The notes under the pieces are model-generated. The model did no database searches. It saw only the letters and a program-made list of their open reading frames with translations, and had not been told where the DNA came from. From contig NZ_BMMW01000001.1 in the NCBI RefSeq assembly GCF_014646135.1, positions 265,570-329,569 of the forward strand: a DNA stretch of 64,000 nucleotides. The letters are read 5' to 3'. The DNA comes from Nocardia camponoti (lineage in GTDB: Bacteria > Actinomycetota > Actinomycetes > Mycobacteriales > Mycobacteriaceae). Shown one piece after another: positions 35,682 through 43,634 of the stretch; the stretch's first letter is position 1; every line of letters begins with the position of its first letter. Made by a program: the position numbers and the translations under genes.

Positions 35682-36971
35682 TTAGATAATTCCAATGGTT
35701 CTGTCTAGTGTCGTAAGAAGGCGATTTTCAGTCCTGCCTACCACAAACGGGTCTTCCACGTGCACCGCACCCATGCCGAATTCATAATAGGGTGTCTCGA
35801 TATTTACGACGGTTCCTTCTTCTATGAGTTCATTAGAGTCTGGTCTAATTAGAACTTTGTCGTATACCTCAACTCCGATGCCATGGCCTACGTGGTGTCG
35901 GGTGTAGTGGGGAACGCCAGCGTCCCTCACGGCCTCAACGGTCAGTTCGAAGAGCTCCCTCCCGGACATTCCAGGTCGGGCCTCCTCTATCGCTCGCTGC
36001 TCGCCAGCGAGCATCGCGTTGTAGTATGCAAGCGTCTTGCCCGGAGGATCACCGATGGTAAATACCCTCGCGATGTCGTACCAGTAGCCGTTTACGACCC
36101 CGCCGACATCGAACCAGATCGAATCGCCTCGCTTGAGGGGTATGCTGGTGGGCTTGGTCTGGCCAGCCACAGCGGCTCGCCCAATCTTAATCAACGTGAA
36201 TCGTGGACGCCCCCCGTGCTTTGCGACCTCAATCTCAAACTCCCGAACCAGGTCACGCTCCGTAACGCCTGGGCGCGCAATAGAAATCGCTGCCTTGATT
36301 CCCATTTGAGCTACCCACGCAGAGCAGGAGATCGCGTCGACTTCGGAAGGGGTTTTGACCTTCCGAGTGGCACGAAGTAGCTCCGCGCCTTCGATAATGC
36401 CGGCTCTCGGCAGGTGCTCTGCGAGACTGGATATTTGATGTTGGCGGAACCCGCCTCTGTCAATTGCGATCCGCGAATGTTGAGCCCCAATATCGCGCAA
36501 GATCGTGGCGAGCGCTTCGACCGGCTCGTTTGTGAAATTGTCGTCGCCAGAAACTTCCTTGAGGCGAAACTCCTGGTCAGTAAGACTTGGGTCATCAAAA
36601 ACGCGGGCGAATTCCCCGTATGCCATTGCCCCCGATAGCTGGACATCAGCATCCAGAAACTGATCAACTTCGCACCGTGAGCAGATAAAATACGGATGGA
36701 GAATATTATCGCGACTGACAACTGCGTAACAGTTTCCGGAATGCGGGAACATGTCTAACGCTACGCTATGAATGCCCGTCAGATAGAAGACGTTCTCGAC
36801 ACTGGTGGCCACCAGCGCGCCAACATCATTTTCGTCCATTAGCTTCAGTAGTCTATCCGAGTTGAATTTTCTTGGTTGTGAGCCCGCATTACTGTCTTTT
36901 TTGCTATGCGGCGGAATCGCTAAGTCCACGCAGGTATCCCTATCTGACATTAGGGGGACCATCGTCCCCAC
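35682..36971 (-). CDS. M24-family metallopeptidase (Xaa-Pro aminopeptidase/creatinase-like)
   Basis: 429-aa two-domain 'pita-bread' enzyme. Metal ligands are visible as Asp in 'IWFDVGGVVNGYWYDIAR', His in 'TRHHVGHGIGVE', and Glu in 'VNIETPYYE' and 'VHVEDPFVV'. The N-terminal half is a creatinase-type domain. It would cleave a peptide or C-N bond, perhaps releasing or trimming the product. Start is ambiguous: GTG 36971, ATG 36962 or ATG 36950. The stem GGGGAC / GTCCCC covers this zone and could affect initiation. It is the first gene of the minus operon. Confidence 0.85.
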   Translation of the reverse strand: MGTMVPLMSDRDTCVDLAIPPHSKKDSNAGSQPRKFNSDRLLKLMDENDVGALVATSVENVFYLTGIHSVALDMFPHSGNCYAVVSRDNILHPYFICSRCEVDQFLDADVQLSGAMAYGEFARVFDDPSLTDQEFRLKEVSGDDNFTNEPVEALATILRDIGAQHSRIAIDRGGFRQHQISSLAEHLPRAGIIEGAELLRATRKVKTPSEVDAISCSAWVAQMGIKAAISIARPGVTERDLVREFEIEVAKHGGRPRFTLIKIGRAAVAGQTKPTSIPLKRGDSIWFDVGGVVNGYWYDIARVFTIGDPPGKTLAYYNAMLAGEQRAIEEARPGMSGRELFELTVEAVRDAGVPHYTRHHVGHGIGVEVYDKVLIRPDSNELIEEGTVVNIETPYYEFGMGAVHVEDPFVVGRTENRLLTTLDRTIGII

Positions 36972-37355
36972 ACTTCTATGCTGAGCATCTGAATACCGAC
37001 CGGGGTACTGGCAGTACAGCGACTGAGCCGGGCTTTGACCACACCAGTTTGTTGCTTGCTGACTCGAGGCGGCAACGTCCCAGTCGTGCGAATACAGCGC
37101 AAGGGCGGCAGGGAAAATTTCCTCAATTAGTCACCAGGTGAAGTTCTGACTAGTTTCATACAGAACCGGTCATTGCATTCATGTTCGACGGAATATTCTG
37201 CGAGCATCCGCTGCGCGCACAATTTCTCCCTGACGTTAGTTAGACAGTCTCTGAGTCCCCGAAATGCGTAGCAGTTAAAGCTCCTTGCGCCAGGTATTTG
37301 AGGCTGCAGCCTTCCTGGCTCAGCTTATTCACAAAAACCGTCTGCGCGGCGAGTG
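36972..37355 (-). promoter_or_regulatory. Long upstream region of the minus-strand island operon
   Basis: About 385 bp of lower-GC sequence without a gene, between the right regulatory boxes and the M24 gene. It is probably the 5' leader and promoter zone. No known riboswitch pattern was recognised. Confidence 0.4.
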
Positions 37356-37371
37356 TGTGATTCAAATCACT
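37356..37371. promoter_or_regulatory. CRP/GlxR-like box, right flank of the island
   Basis: TGTGATTCAAATCACT, with a perfect 6-bp inverted repeat GTGATT / AATCAC. It matches the left-flank box TGTGA-N6-TCACT and lies 385 bp upstream of the M24 gene. Confidence 0.45.
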
Positions 37372-37403
37372 GTGGGCTGCGTATATCTTTCGTTGCGATG
37401 AAC

Positions 37404-37484
37404 TGTATACGCTGCTGTATACACCGGCTGCACAGGACCGTTTACACGACCGTAGGCATGCAGTGTATACGCGCTTTGGATACA
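37404..37484. promoter_or_regulatory. Cluster of TGTATAC boxes, right flank
   Basis: TGTATAC occurs at 37404-37410, TGTATACA at 37416-37423, TGTATAC at 37464-37470, and a one-mismatch TGGATACA at 37477-37484. The first two and the last two pairs are spaced 12 and 13 bp apart, about one helical turn. TGTATACA begins 60 bp after the CRP-like box, the same distance as on the left flank. Confidence 0.5.
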
Positions 37485-38024
37485 CATTTAGATCTATTGC
37501 GCACTTGCGCAGTTAACCGGCCATTCGTTGAGATTTGCCCACGCTAGCTACGTCTGCAAGAGCGCAGCGAGCCCGAAAAGCCGTGGAATTCTCTTGTCGG
37601 CGAACAATCAGCTTTCGAGTATTCAGCTTTCGAGTATTACGGCGGTGCGCTATTGAGCACGCGAGACTTCGTGAGTCGGCCGCCTCCTCCTTGGCTGTCT
37701 GAGTACCCCCACAACCAACTCTGAGGCCCTCACGTCGATCGCCCAGCGCGGCGTCAAAGCGCCGCCGATGGCAACATTGCGCTCTGAAGCGTCCTGGGCT
37801 GCACGGGTCGCCGATCCTGAGCCGGCTGACGCCGAACAACGCGGCGGAGCGTAGCCGATGTGTGTAACGCGGTCCGCGACGGGCTCAAGGTCTGCCGGAG
37901 GCGATCAACACCGTGTGGGAGCGAATCGTCGTGCCGACCTTCGTAATCCTCCTGCAGGGCAACAGATTCCGATACGCGTCCCACACCAATGCTGAGACCA
38001 GGTGAGCAATGACCTCGAAACTGG
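37485..38024. other. Stretch without an intact gene
   Basis: About 540 bp with overlapping short frames on the minus strand, an 18-bp-scale local repeat (CAGCTTTCGAGTATT twice near 37609-37640) and no recognisable family. Probably decayed mobile or accessory sequence. Confidence 0.45.
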
Positions 38025-38108
38025 ACTGACTATGGCAGCGGCGTTCGGCAGCCCGGTTAGTCGCAGAGCATCGCGCAGCAGTTGGTCTGGTACCTCAACG
38101 ATTGCCAC
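38025..38108 (-). pseudogene. Relic of a VapB-type antitoxin gene
   Basis: The first 28 codons read 'MAIVEVPDQLLRDALRLTGL', very like the start of the intact VapB at 39628, then the frame loses all similarity. No toxin follows. Probably a truncated toxin-antitoxin locus. Confidence 0.5.
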
Positions 38109-38125
38109 TGCTCAGGCCCCTTTCG

Positions 38126-38698
38126 TCAGCGAGTAAGTGTGCTCAACGAGAGATCTAGCGCGATCGGGACCGTTACTGTCAATCGGTCCCGGTAGACGCC
38201 GGTTGCCTCGTACGAGTCGGTGGTGTCGTCCAATTCGTAGGTGTGCACCACCGGCTGGCCGTCCTCGTCTTCGATGCGCCACAGGTGACGCAAACCGGCC
38301 TCGGCGTACAGGCGCGGTTTGTAGCGCCGGTCGCGGTGTTCGGACTCGGCCGACACCACTTCGACAACGAGGTCGACCTCGGCTGGGAGGAAACGGGTCC
38401 GTTCGGGGGCGTAGGGGACTTGAGCGACGATCACGTCCGGCTCGGGGCGGCTGCGGTTATTTAGTTTGATCGTCATCTGCGCCTCGACGGTGCTACCCGG
38501 CTCGACAACGAGTTCCAGCGCCGCCGCGAGGCGGCGAATGACGCGATCATGCCAACTCCGCCGCGGGGCTGCATCGAAGATCAAGGCCCCGTTGAGAAGT
38601 TCGATATGGCGTGGAGCCTCGGGCGGGAGCAGGTCAAGGTCGTCGGCCTCCCAGCCACTGGCGCGCGGCGGGCGCATCCACCGGGGAACTGGGGTCAC
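38126..38698 (-). CDS. Uma2-family PD-(D/E)XK endonuclease-like protein
   Basis: 190-aa protein of the Uma2/DUF820 group. The nuclease-like core is seen in 'RPEPDVIVAQVPY' and 'VDLVVEVVSAESEHRDRRYKPRLYAEAGLRHLWRIE' (core 'LVVEVVSAESEHRDR'). These proteins are abundant in actinobacteria and cyanobacteria and are predicted restriction-like nucleases of unknown target. It stands beside toxin-antitoxin remnants and a helicase-nuclease operon. No partner methylase is seen. Confidence 0.85.
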   Translation of the reverse strand: MTPVPRWMRPPRASGWEADDLDLLPPEAPRHIELLNGALIFDAAPRRSWHDRVIRRLAAALELVVEPGSTVEAQMTIKLNNRSRPEPDVIVAQVPYAPERTRFLPAEVDLVVEVVSAESEHRDRRYKPRLYAEAGLRHLWRIEDEDGQPVVHTYELDDTTDSYEATGVYRDRLTVTVPIALDLSLSTLTR

Positions 38699-38765
38699 TA
38701 GACGTCCCTTCCCTGGTCAGGCCGCATTTATCGCCAAGTTTAGACCCGATCGTGCCCCTCGAAGG

Positions 38766-38788
38766 ACATGTAAAGAAACTTTGCATGT
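38766..38788. repeat. TGTAAAG inverted repeat
   Basis: ACATGTAAAG / CTTTGCATGT with a three-base loop (9 of 10 bases pair). A second related stem, GTGTAAAG / CTTTACAT, starts at 38799 and runs into the direct repeat. Role unknown; an operator is possible. Confidence 0.4.
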
Positions 38789-38806
38789 GCCCCGGGACGT
38801 GTAAAG

Positions 38807-38893
38807 AAATCGGCGAAAACTTTACATATCTATGCTCGGACCGTGTGGGCCGCGAGGTGGCTCAGCACCGCCTGGTTCGCCTCACAACCATCT
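38807..38893. repeat. Left copy of the direct repeat flanking vapBC
   Basis: This 87-bp segment matches 39750-39836 with only about four mismatches. The right copy contains the last codons of the helicase gene, so this left copy is a detached fragment of that gene's 3' end. Confidence 0.85.
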
Positions 38894-38996
38894 GCGGGAG
38901 CGCCTTTCGGCGAGGGCGAAGCGGTGCTTTCGGTGGTGAAGTACGGCGAACCGGGTGCTTGTTGACGCCGGACAAGGCTTTGCGCCGCTGCGATGA

Positions 38997-39425
38997 TTAA
39001 GAGTGTTCCGGCTTTACCCGTTGCTGTTTGAAATCCGGAATCGCCCGCGAGATTGTTTGAAAGTCAGTGTCGTTGTGAACCACTGTCGCGTCGTGGGTCA
39101 GCGCGACTGCGGCGATGTGGACATCAGTGGTTTGGGCGCCGCGTCCAGCTCCGATCTTCCAAAGCGCGGTGCGGATGCGCCTGACGTTAGCCTCGGCAAC
39201 ATCATCGAACGGCAACCAGTGCATCACTGATCCGTATAGCTCAGTGATGTAGGCAAGGTCTTGGGCGTTGCGCGCGCTGAATCGGGCCTCGTCCATCGTC
39301 ACAGCTGAAGCGCACAATGCTCCGGTGATCGCGAGCGCGTCGATTGTTTGCTCGACCTGAGCGCTGGTCCGGTAATGCGACATAGTCGAGTGATCGACGA
39401 GGTAGCGCGGGCGCACGGTGGTCAC
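38997..39425 (-). CDS. VapC-type PIN-domain toxin
   Basis: 142-aa PIN-domain ribonuclease. Acidic residues are visible in 'YLVDHSTM', 'MDEARFSARN', 'TTDVHIAAVAL' and 'HNDTDFQTI'. VapC toxins cleave tRNA or rRNA when freed from antitoxin. The GTG start overlaps the VapB stop (GTGA), the usual order for the pair. The pair is bracketed by long direct repeats. Confidence 0.9.
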   Translation of the reverse strand: MTTVRPRYLVDHSTMSHYRTSAQVEQTIDALAITGALCASAVTMDEARFSARNAQDLAYITELYGSVMHWLPFDDVAEANVRRIRTALWKIGAGRGAQTTDVHIAAVALTHDATVVHNDTDFQTISRAIPDFKQQRVKPEHS

Positions 39426-39628
39426 TTGCGCTCCTCGCCTGCGAGTTCCTCGTCCGTCATGAATGGGTTGTGGTCCATCCGCTTGAGCCTGGTCAGCGCC
39501 TCACGCTGGCGGTAACCCTGAACAAGCTCTGACATCGCCAGGTTGATCACGGCCTTCTTCGTAGTCAGGCCAGTAAGTCGCAGGGCCTCGGCTAGTACCT
39601 CGTCGGGAATGTCTACTGTTGTCGCCAT
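39422..39628 (-). CDS. VapB-type antitoxin
   Basis: 68-aa ribbon-helix-helix-type antitoxin: N-terminal 'TTVDIPDEVLAEALRLTG', 'TKKAVINLAMSELV', and a charged C-terminal tail that would cover the toxin. The start at 39628 is chosen over a longer frame because it gives the typical N terminus. It probably autorepresses the operon. The gap to the helicase gene contains AT-rich sequence suitable for the promoter. Confidence 0.9.
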   Translation of the reverse strand: MATTVDIPDEVLAEALRLTGLTTKKAVINLAMSELVQGYRQREALTRLKRMDHNPFMTDEELAGEERK

Positions 39629-39749
39629 GCCGCCTCCATATTTCGCGTCACCAATATTCATAATATCAGTGATTCGTAATAGTGGTGCTTGCGGATGGAT
39701 GCTCGTGCCGTCTGGTCACAGAAGCCGTGGTGAGCGAGTGATCCGACGA

Positions 39750-39836
39750 AAATCGGCGAAAACTTTACATATCTATGCCCGGACCGTGTGAGCCGCGAGG
39801 TGGCTCAGCACCGCCTGGTTCGCCTCCCACCCATCC
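39750..39836. repeat. Right copy of the direct repeat flanking vapBC
   Basis: Includes the final codons of the helicase gene (39773 onward) and 23 bp beyond its stop. It pairs with 38807-38893 in the same orientation, 943 bp away. Confidence 0.85.
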
Positions 39837-41098
39837 GGGAATTTCACCGGGACGCCCAGTTGGACCGGTTCCGACGACGGGTGCGCGTCCAAAAGTTCCG
39901 GGATGCCCGCCCGGCCAACCAGGATGCAGGAGTGGCGGTGGCGCGAGGTCAACACGCACAGCCGGCCCGCCTCAAGGTGGAACGAGCTCGCATCCCGACG
40001 GCCCGACAGCGGGTGCAAAACCACCGTGACGTCGTATTCGCGGCCCTGGAGGCGGTTAGCGGTGTCGACGGTGACGGTCTCGGCGACCGTGCCGCGCAAC
40101 GCGTGGCGGATGGCCTCCGCCTGGTCGCGGTGCGCGGTGCCCACCGCCAAACGTTCGGCGGTGACCGACTGCACGCCCTGTTCCGACGTCGCCTTCGCAC
40201 CCCGCTCCAACACCCGAACCGTGAGCGCCGCGACTGCCGCGACCGCCTCACGATCGGTGCGCAACGTATTGCGCGCTGCCAATTCGTAAAAGCCCCAACC
40301 AGATTCGGCCGCCTCATCAAGGCACTGATCGACCGACGAACCCGAACCGCGCGTGAAGAAATCGAGCTGGCGGGTGCCCGGTGCTGTGCCCGCGTCGAAC
40401 GGCGTGAACGGGTAAAACGCCCGCGAGACAACGGGAGCCGCGCTCGCGGGCAGCCGCCATGACACCGGCAGACGATGCAGCGGGATGTGGCGGTCGCGGT
40501 TGTTGGCGAGCATCACCGACACCGCGCTCATCGTGGGGTCCCAGTCCAAGCCCGCCCAGCGGTCGGTTTCGACGGTCGCGAACGGGTCGAGCTGACCGGG
40601 GTCGCCGACGAACAACCCACGGTCGAAGCGACGGGCGATGCGCAACAACATGTCTGAGCGCATCTGGTACGCCTCGTCGACAATCGCGTGCTCCCACGTG
40701 CCCTCGGTGAGCGTTGCCCACTTGGCCGCCGTGCCGATGAGGACCGTGCAGTCTTCGAGGTCGCCGACTTTCGCCGCATCACGCACGGTCGGCAGGTCGA
40801 TGCGTTCAGCGCGGCGATATCCCTGCGCGGACAGTCGACCGATGCGCAGCTCGGGTTCGGCGGCGGCGAGGCGGGCGATGAGGTCGTCGACCTGCTCGTT
40901 GGTTTGCGCGACGATCATGCGCTGGGTGCCGTCGGCGGCGAGCTGACGTGCCGCTTTCACGACTAAGGTCGACTTGCCAGCACCCGGCGGCGAGTCGACG
41001 ACGATCGCCTTGTGAGTGGTGTCGGCGAGGTCGGTGAGAATGGCCGCGACGGTGGTGTCGGCGGCGTGGCCTGCGGTCGACAACTCAGGGCTCCTCAT
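39773..41098 (-). CDS. Superfamily 1 helicase, Upf1/DNA2-like
   Basis: 441-aa compact helicase. Motifs in order: Walker A 'SPPGAGKST' (36-44), Walker B 'VDEAYQ' (140-145), motif III 'GDPGQLDPF' (165-173), motif V 'RLQGREYDVTVV' and motif VI 'VLTSRHRHSCILVGR'. The QGxExD motif V places it with Upf1/DNA2-like enzymes. It would unwind DNA or RNA, probably together with the nuclease two genes upstream. It overlaps the preceding gene by 14 bp. It is shorter than typical AddA or RecD2 proteins. Confidence 0.85.
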   Translation of the reverse strand: MRSPELSTAGHAADTTVAAILTDLADTTHKAIVVDSPPGAGKSTLVVKAARQLAADGTQRMIVAQTNEQVDDLIARLAAAEPELRIGRLSAQGYRRAERIDLPTVRDAAKVGDLEDCTVLIGTAAKWATLTEGTWEHAIVDEAYQMRSDMLLRIARRFDRGLFVGDPGQLDPFATVETDRWAGLDWDPTMSAVSVMLANNRDRHIPLHRLPVSWRLPASAAPVVSRAFYPFTPFDAGTAPGTRQLDFFTRGSGSSVDQCLDEAAESGWGFYELAARNTLRTDREAVAAVAALTVRVLERGAKATSEQGVQSVTAERLAVGTAHRDQAEAIRHALRGTVAETVTVDTANRLQGREYDVTVVLHPLSGRRDASSFHLEAGRLCVLTSRHRHSCILVGRAGIPELLDAHPSSEPVQLGVPVKFPDGWEANQAVLSHLAAHTVRA

Positions 41099-42551
41099 CG
41101 AATTCGGGCGGTCCGCCATGCGTCCACGGGGTTTCCTCGGTTGCGGGCAGCCCGGCGGGGCGGAAGTTGCCGTCGGGGCCGAAGCGCGCGAGCACGATGC
41201 GGTCGCCTTCGACATTCACCGTGCCCTCGGCGGGAGTTGTTGTGCTGCGGCCCATTCCGCCGCTGAGCTCGACGACGATGATGTCGTCTTCGAGTTCGAG
41301 CACCGTTGCCTTCTGGCCCTTGATCGCCGTGTTGTGCAGGACTTCGCCGACAACCGGCGTGAACGGGTCAGTGGTCGCGACACGCAGCAGCGGGCGCAGG
41401 ATACGTTTTCCCTTGTCGCTCAACGTGGTTCGCGTTGGCTCGGTATCGACAACGTCGGCGAGACAGGCCGTGCCGGCGAGGCGGTTTTCCATCATGACGT
41501 ACGGGTCGTCGTAAGCCATTGCGGCAGTGAGCTTTTCGAGCGCCTGCTCGCGCCCCAGCAGTCGCCGCACCGCCGAGACGGCCGAATCGCGACGTGGCTG
41601 CGGCGTTCCTTCCGCCAGCGTTTCGGCATAGAACGAAAACGAGCGCACATCCTCGGCCCACCGATTCGGCACAGACGACCCTTCGGGCAGCGCGCGCAGC
41701 AACGCGATGCCCTGCCACATCAGCGCCCACGTCGGTTCGACTTGCGTGCGCAACGCCTGCTCAAGACGCTGAACGGCACGACCGCGCGCCACCTCATCCG
41801 GTGCCGTGTTGTACGCGCTGATCAGCGGCGCGAGCACGACATTGTCGAAACCAGGGTCCGTGGCGGGACCAGCCGGCGGGCAGATGGTTGGGTCTTCGGC
41901 GCGCTCAGCGGCTTCGGGGCCGGACAGTCCGTTCGGCGGGGCGATCCAGCCGAGGAGCGCGCTGAGGTTGGCGTCTTCCAGCGCGGATTGGCCGGTGGTC
42001 CAGTGCGTTGACAGGTGCGTGGTGAGCGGCGAAAGCGCGGTGGAGCCAGGGTGTTCGGCGCGATCGCAGAACCAGGTAAGCCAACGGCCAAGGGCGGGAA
42101 TCGCTTCCGCGACGGCGTCGTCGCCTTCGGTGCGACGGAACCGCAGCGAACGGCCAAGCAGGCGAAGGAAACTCACGCCCGCCGGGTTCGGCACCCAGAT
42201 TTGGGGGGCGTCAACGCATCGGTCGACGGTCTCGTTGGTCTTCTTGTCGACAATCACTGGCTCGGTGTCGTCGGTGAACCGGGCGATCATCGGTAGCAGG
42301 ACCGAGGCGAATTGCTCAGCGAAACGCAGGCGAAGCACGCGGTCGCGGGGCTGCGGGACGATCAGCAGCCGCGCGTCGTCGGGGCTGGTGCCCGCGAGTA
42401 GCGCCAGCGGCGCGGCAGCTTCGCCTGCCAGTTTCAACGGGATGACAACGAGCGGGCGCTCGGCGATATGACAGTGCCGCACAGTGGCTTTCGGTTGCGC
42501 GCGGCCGGTGCGGGCGGCTTCGACTTTCGCGAGCGCGGACAAGACGCTCAT
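41085..42551 (-). CDS. Unknown protein of the nuclease-helicase operon
   Basis: 488-aa soluble protein, no recognised family. The N-terminal 150 residues read like an alpha/beta domain ('PLVVIPLKLAGEAAAPLALLAG'-type, core 'PLVVIPLKLAG'; 'LLIVPQPRDRVLRL'). The C-terminal part ('KATVLELEDDIIVVELSGG', 'GTVNVEGDRIVLARF') looks like a small beta-barrel that could bind nucleic acid. It is coupled by ATGA to the nuclease gene and overlaps the helicase gene, so it is likely a subunit of the same complex. Confidence 0.7.
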   Translation of the reverse strand: MSVLSALAKVEAARTGRAQPKATVRHCHIAERPLVVIPLKLAGEAAAPLALLAGTSPDDARLLIVPQPRDRVLRLRFAEQFASVLLPMIARFTDDTEPVIVDKKTNETVDRCVDAPQIWVPNPAGVSFLRLLGRSLRFRRTEGDDAVAEAIPALGRWLTWFCDRAEHPGSTALSPLTTHLSTHWTTGQSALEDANLSALLGWIAPPNGLSGPEAAERAEDPTICPPAGPATDPGFDNVVLAPLISAYNTAPDEVARGRAVQRLEQALRTQVEPTWALMWQGIALLRALPEGSSVPNRWAEDVRSFSFYAETLAEGTPQPRRDSAVSAVRRLLGREQALEKLTAAMAYDDPYVMMENRLAGTACLADVVDTEPTRTTLSDKGKRILRPLLRVATTDPFTPVVGEVLHNTAIKGQKATVLELEDDIIVVELSGGMGRSTTTPAEGTVNVEGDRIVLARFGPDGNFRPAGLPATEETPWTHGGPPEFDEEP

Positions 42552-43633
42552 CCGAGTTCAGCTCGCAATCGCTGTGCGGTGCGCAGGATTTCGGCGATGT
42601 CAGCCTGGTCCTCGGTTGGCTGTTGGGTGCCGCGCGCGAGCGCTTCGACGGTGGCCATGTCGGTGAGGCCGCCAAGTTCGTCGCAGACACCGCGACCCAG
42701 CGCGTCGACCGAACCGCACGCGCGTGCTTCCGCGCGACACGCGAAGCCGAGTTCGCATGCCGAAAGGCATTCTGGCGCAAAGCGAGCAGGGATATCGGCG
42801 ATGACGTGCTCAAGCTGCGGGCCCGGTTCGAACGTGGCTTTAGCGGGCACGAGGTCGACGAGGCGGGAGATGGCGGTGAGGCGCGACAGCTGTCGCGAGA
42901 TGACCGCGATTTGCTTGCGCAGGTCGACCATCGTGGCGACAGGACGGTTCGTGAAATCGCGCGTGCACACGAGAATCACGTTGTGCGACACCAGCTTTTC
43001 CGGGTCGGCACCGATGTCTTCGAGGATACGACGCAGCGCCACCACATACACCGCCGACTGACGCGCGGCGGCGGCGACTTGCGCGGGGTCGGCTTGACCG
43101 TCGACCACCGGGAACGACTTGATCTCAACGACGTGGAACATGCCGTCGATTTGCAAGGCGACAACGTCGGGTTCGAGGTAGGCGTCCGCGCCAGCGATAT
43201 CGAGGCGCAGCAGCGGGTGGTCGAACAACGTGCCGACGCCGGTGTCGAGCGCTTGGGCGAGGAGTTGGCGCGTGCGTTCGTGCCGGGCGGCGTTGTCGAT
43301 GAGGTCTTCGTCGGAATTCAGGTCGTAATACGCCACTTCGGGAATGGTGAGGTTGAGCGTATCGCGAAGCAGCGCAAGCAGTTCCGCGCACCCGTTCGCT
43401 TTCACCATCGCTTCGAAGGAATTGCCGCGCGTGATCGCGAAACTCGACTGACCGAACTGCGGCGGGTACCCCAATTCGCGGGCGATGGCGGCTTTGTCGA
43501 CAGCGGCGGCGTCGAGTAGGGCACGGCGTGCGCAGCCAGGGTTAGCTGTGAGCGCGGCGATGGTGCGCGCGTTATGGCGCATTGCCGGTGCGGCACCGCG
43601 CAATTGGTTGAGTCGATCCGTCAGCGCGTTCAT
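42548..43633 (-). CDS. RecB/Cas4-like PD-(D/E)XK nuclease with predicted Fe-S cluster
   Basis: 361-aa protein. The nuclease core is 'LEPDVVALQIDG' with E154/D156, then E170-I-K172 ('VVEIKSF') and the QxxxY motif 'RQSAVYVV' (Q192, Y196). Cys34 near the N terminus and a C-terminal group C289, C293, C299, C306 fit the Fe-S cluster layout of Cas4/AddB nucleases. It probably cuts or resects DNA in concert with the SF1 helicase. The start at 43633 has an AGGAGG Shine-Dalgarno; a longer frame runs into the upstream gene. Confidence 0.8.
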   Translation of the reverse strand: MNALTDRLNQLRGAAPAMRHNARTIAALTANPGCARRALLDAAAVDKAAIARELGYPPQFGQSSFAITRGNSFEAMVKANGCAELLALLRDTLNLTIPEVAYYDLNSDEDLIDNAARHERTRQLLAQALDTGVGTLFDHPLLRLDIAGADAYLEPDVVALQIDGMFHVVEIKSFPVVDGQADPAQVAAAARQSAVYVVALRRILEDIGADPEKLVSHNVILVCTRDFTNRPVATMVDLRKQIAVISRQLSRLTAISRLVDLVPAKATFEPGPQLEHVIADIPARFAPECLSACELGFACRAEARACGSVDALGRGVCDELGGLTDMATVEALARGTQQPTEDQADIAEILRTAQRLRAELG

Positions 43634-43634
43634 C

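Noticed and set aside
17626..37484. Attachment sites of an integrative element at the island edges
   Set aside because: Similarity between edges is limited to the short boxes; no integrase, tRNA target or longer repeat was found.
37240..37485. Minus-strand ORF of 81 aa over the right regulatory boxes
   Set aside because: No Shine-Dalgarno or family; it covers the palindromic boxes and has no coding character.
38611..39000. Plus-strand ORF covering the left direct repeat
   Set aside because: It runs across the repeat and hairpins and has no family resemblance.
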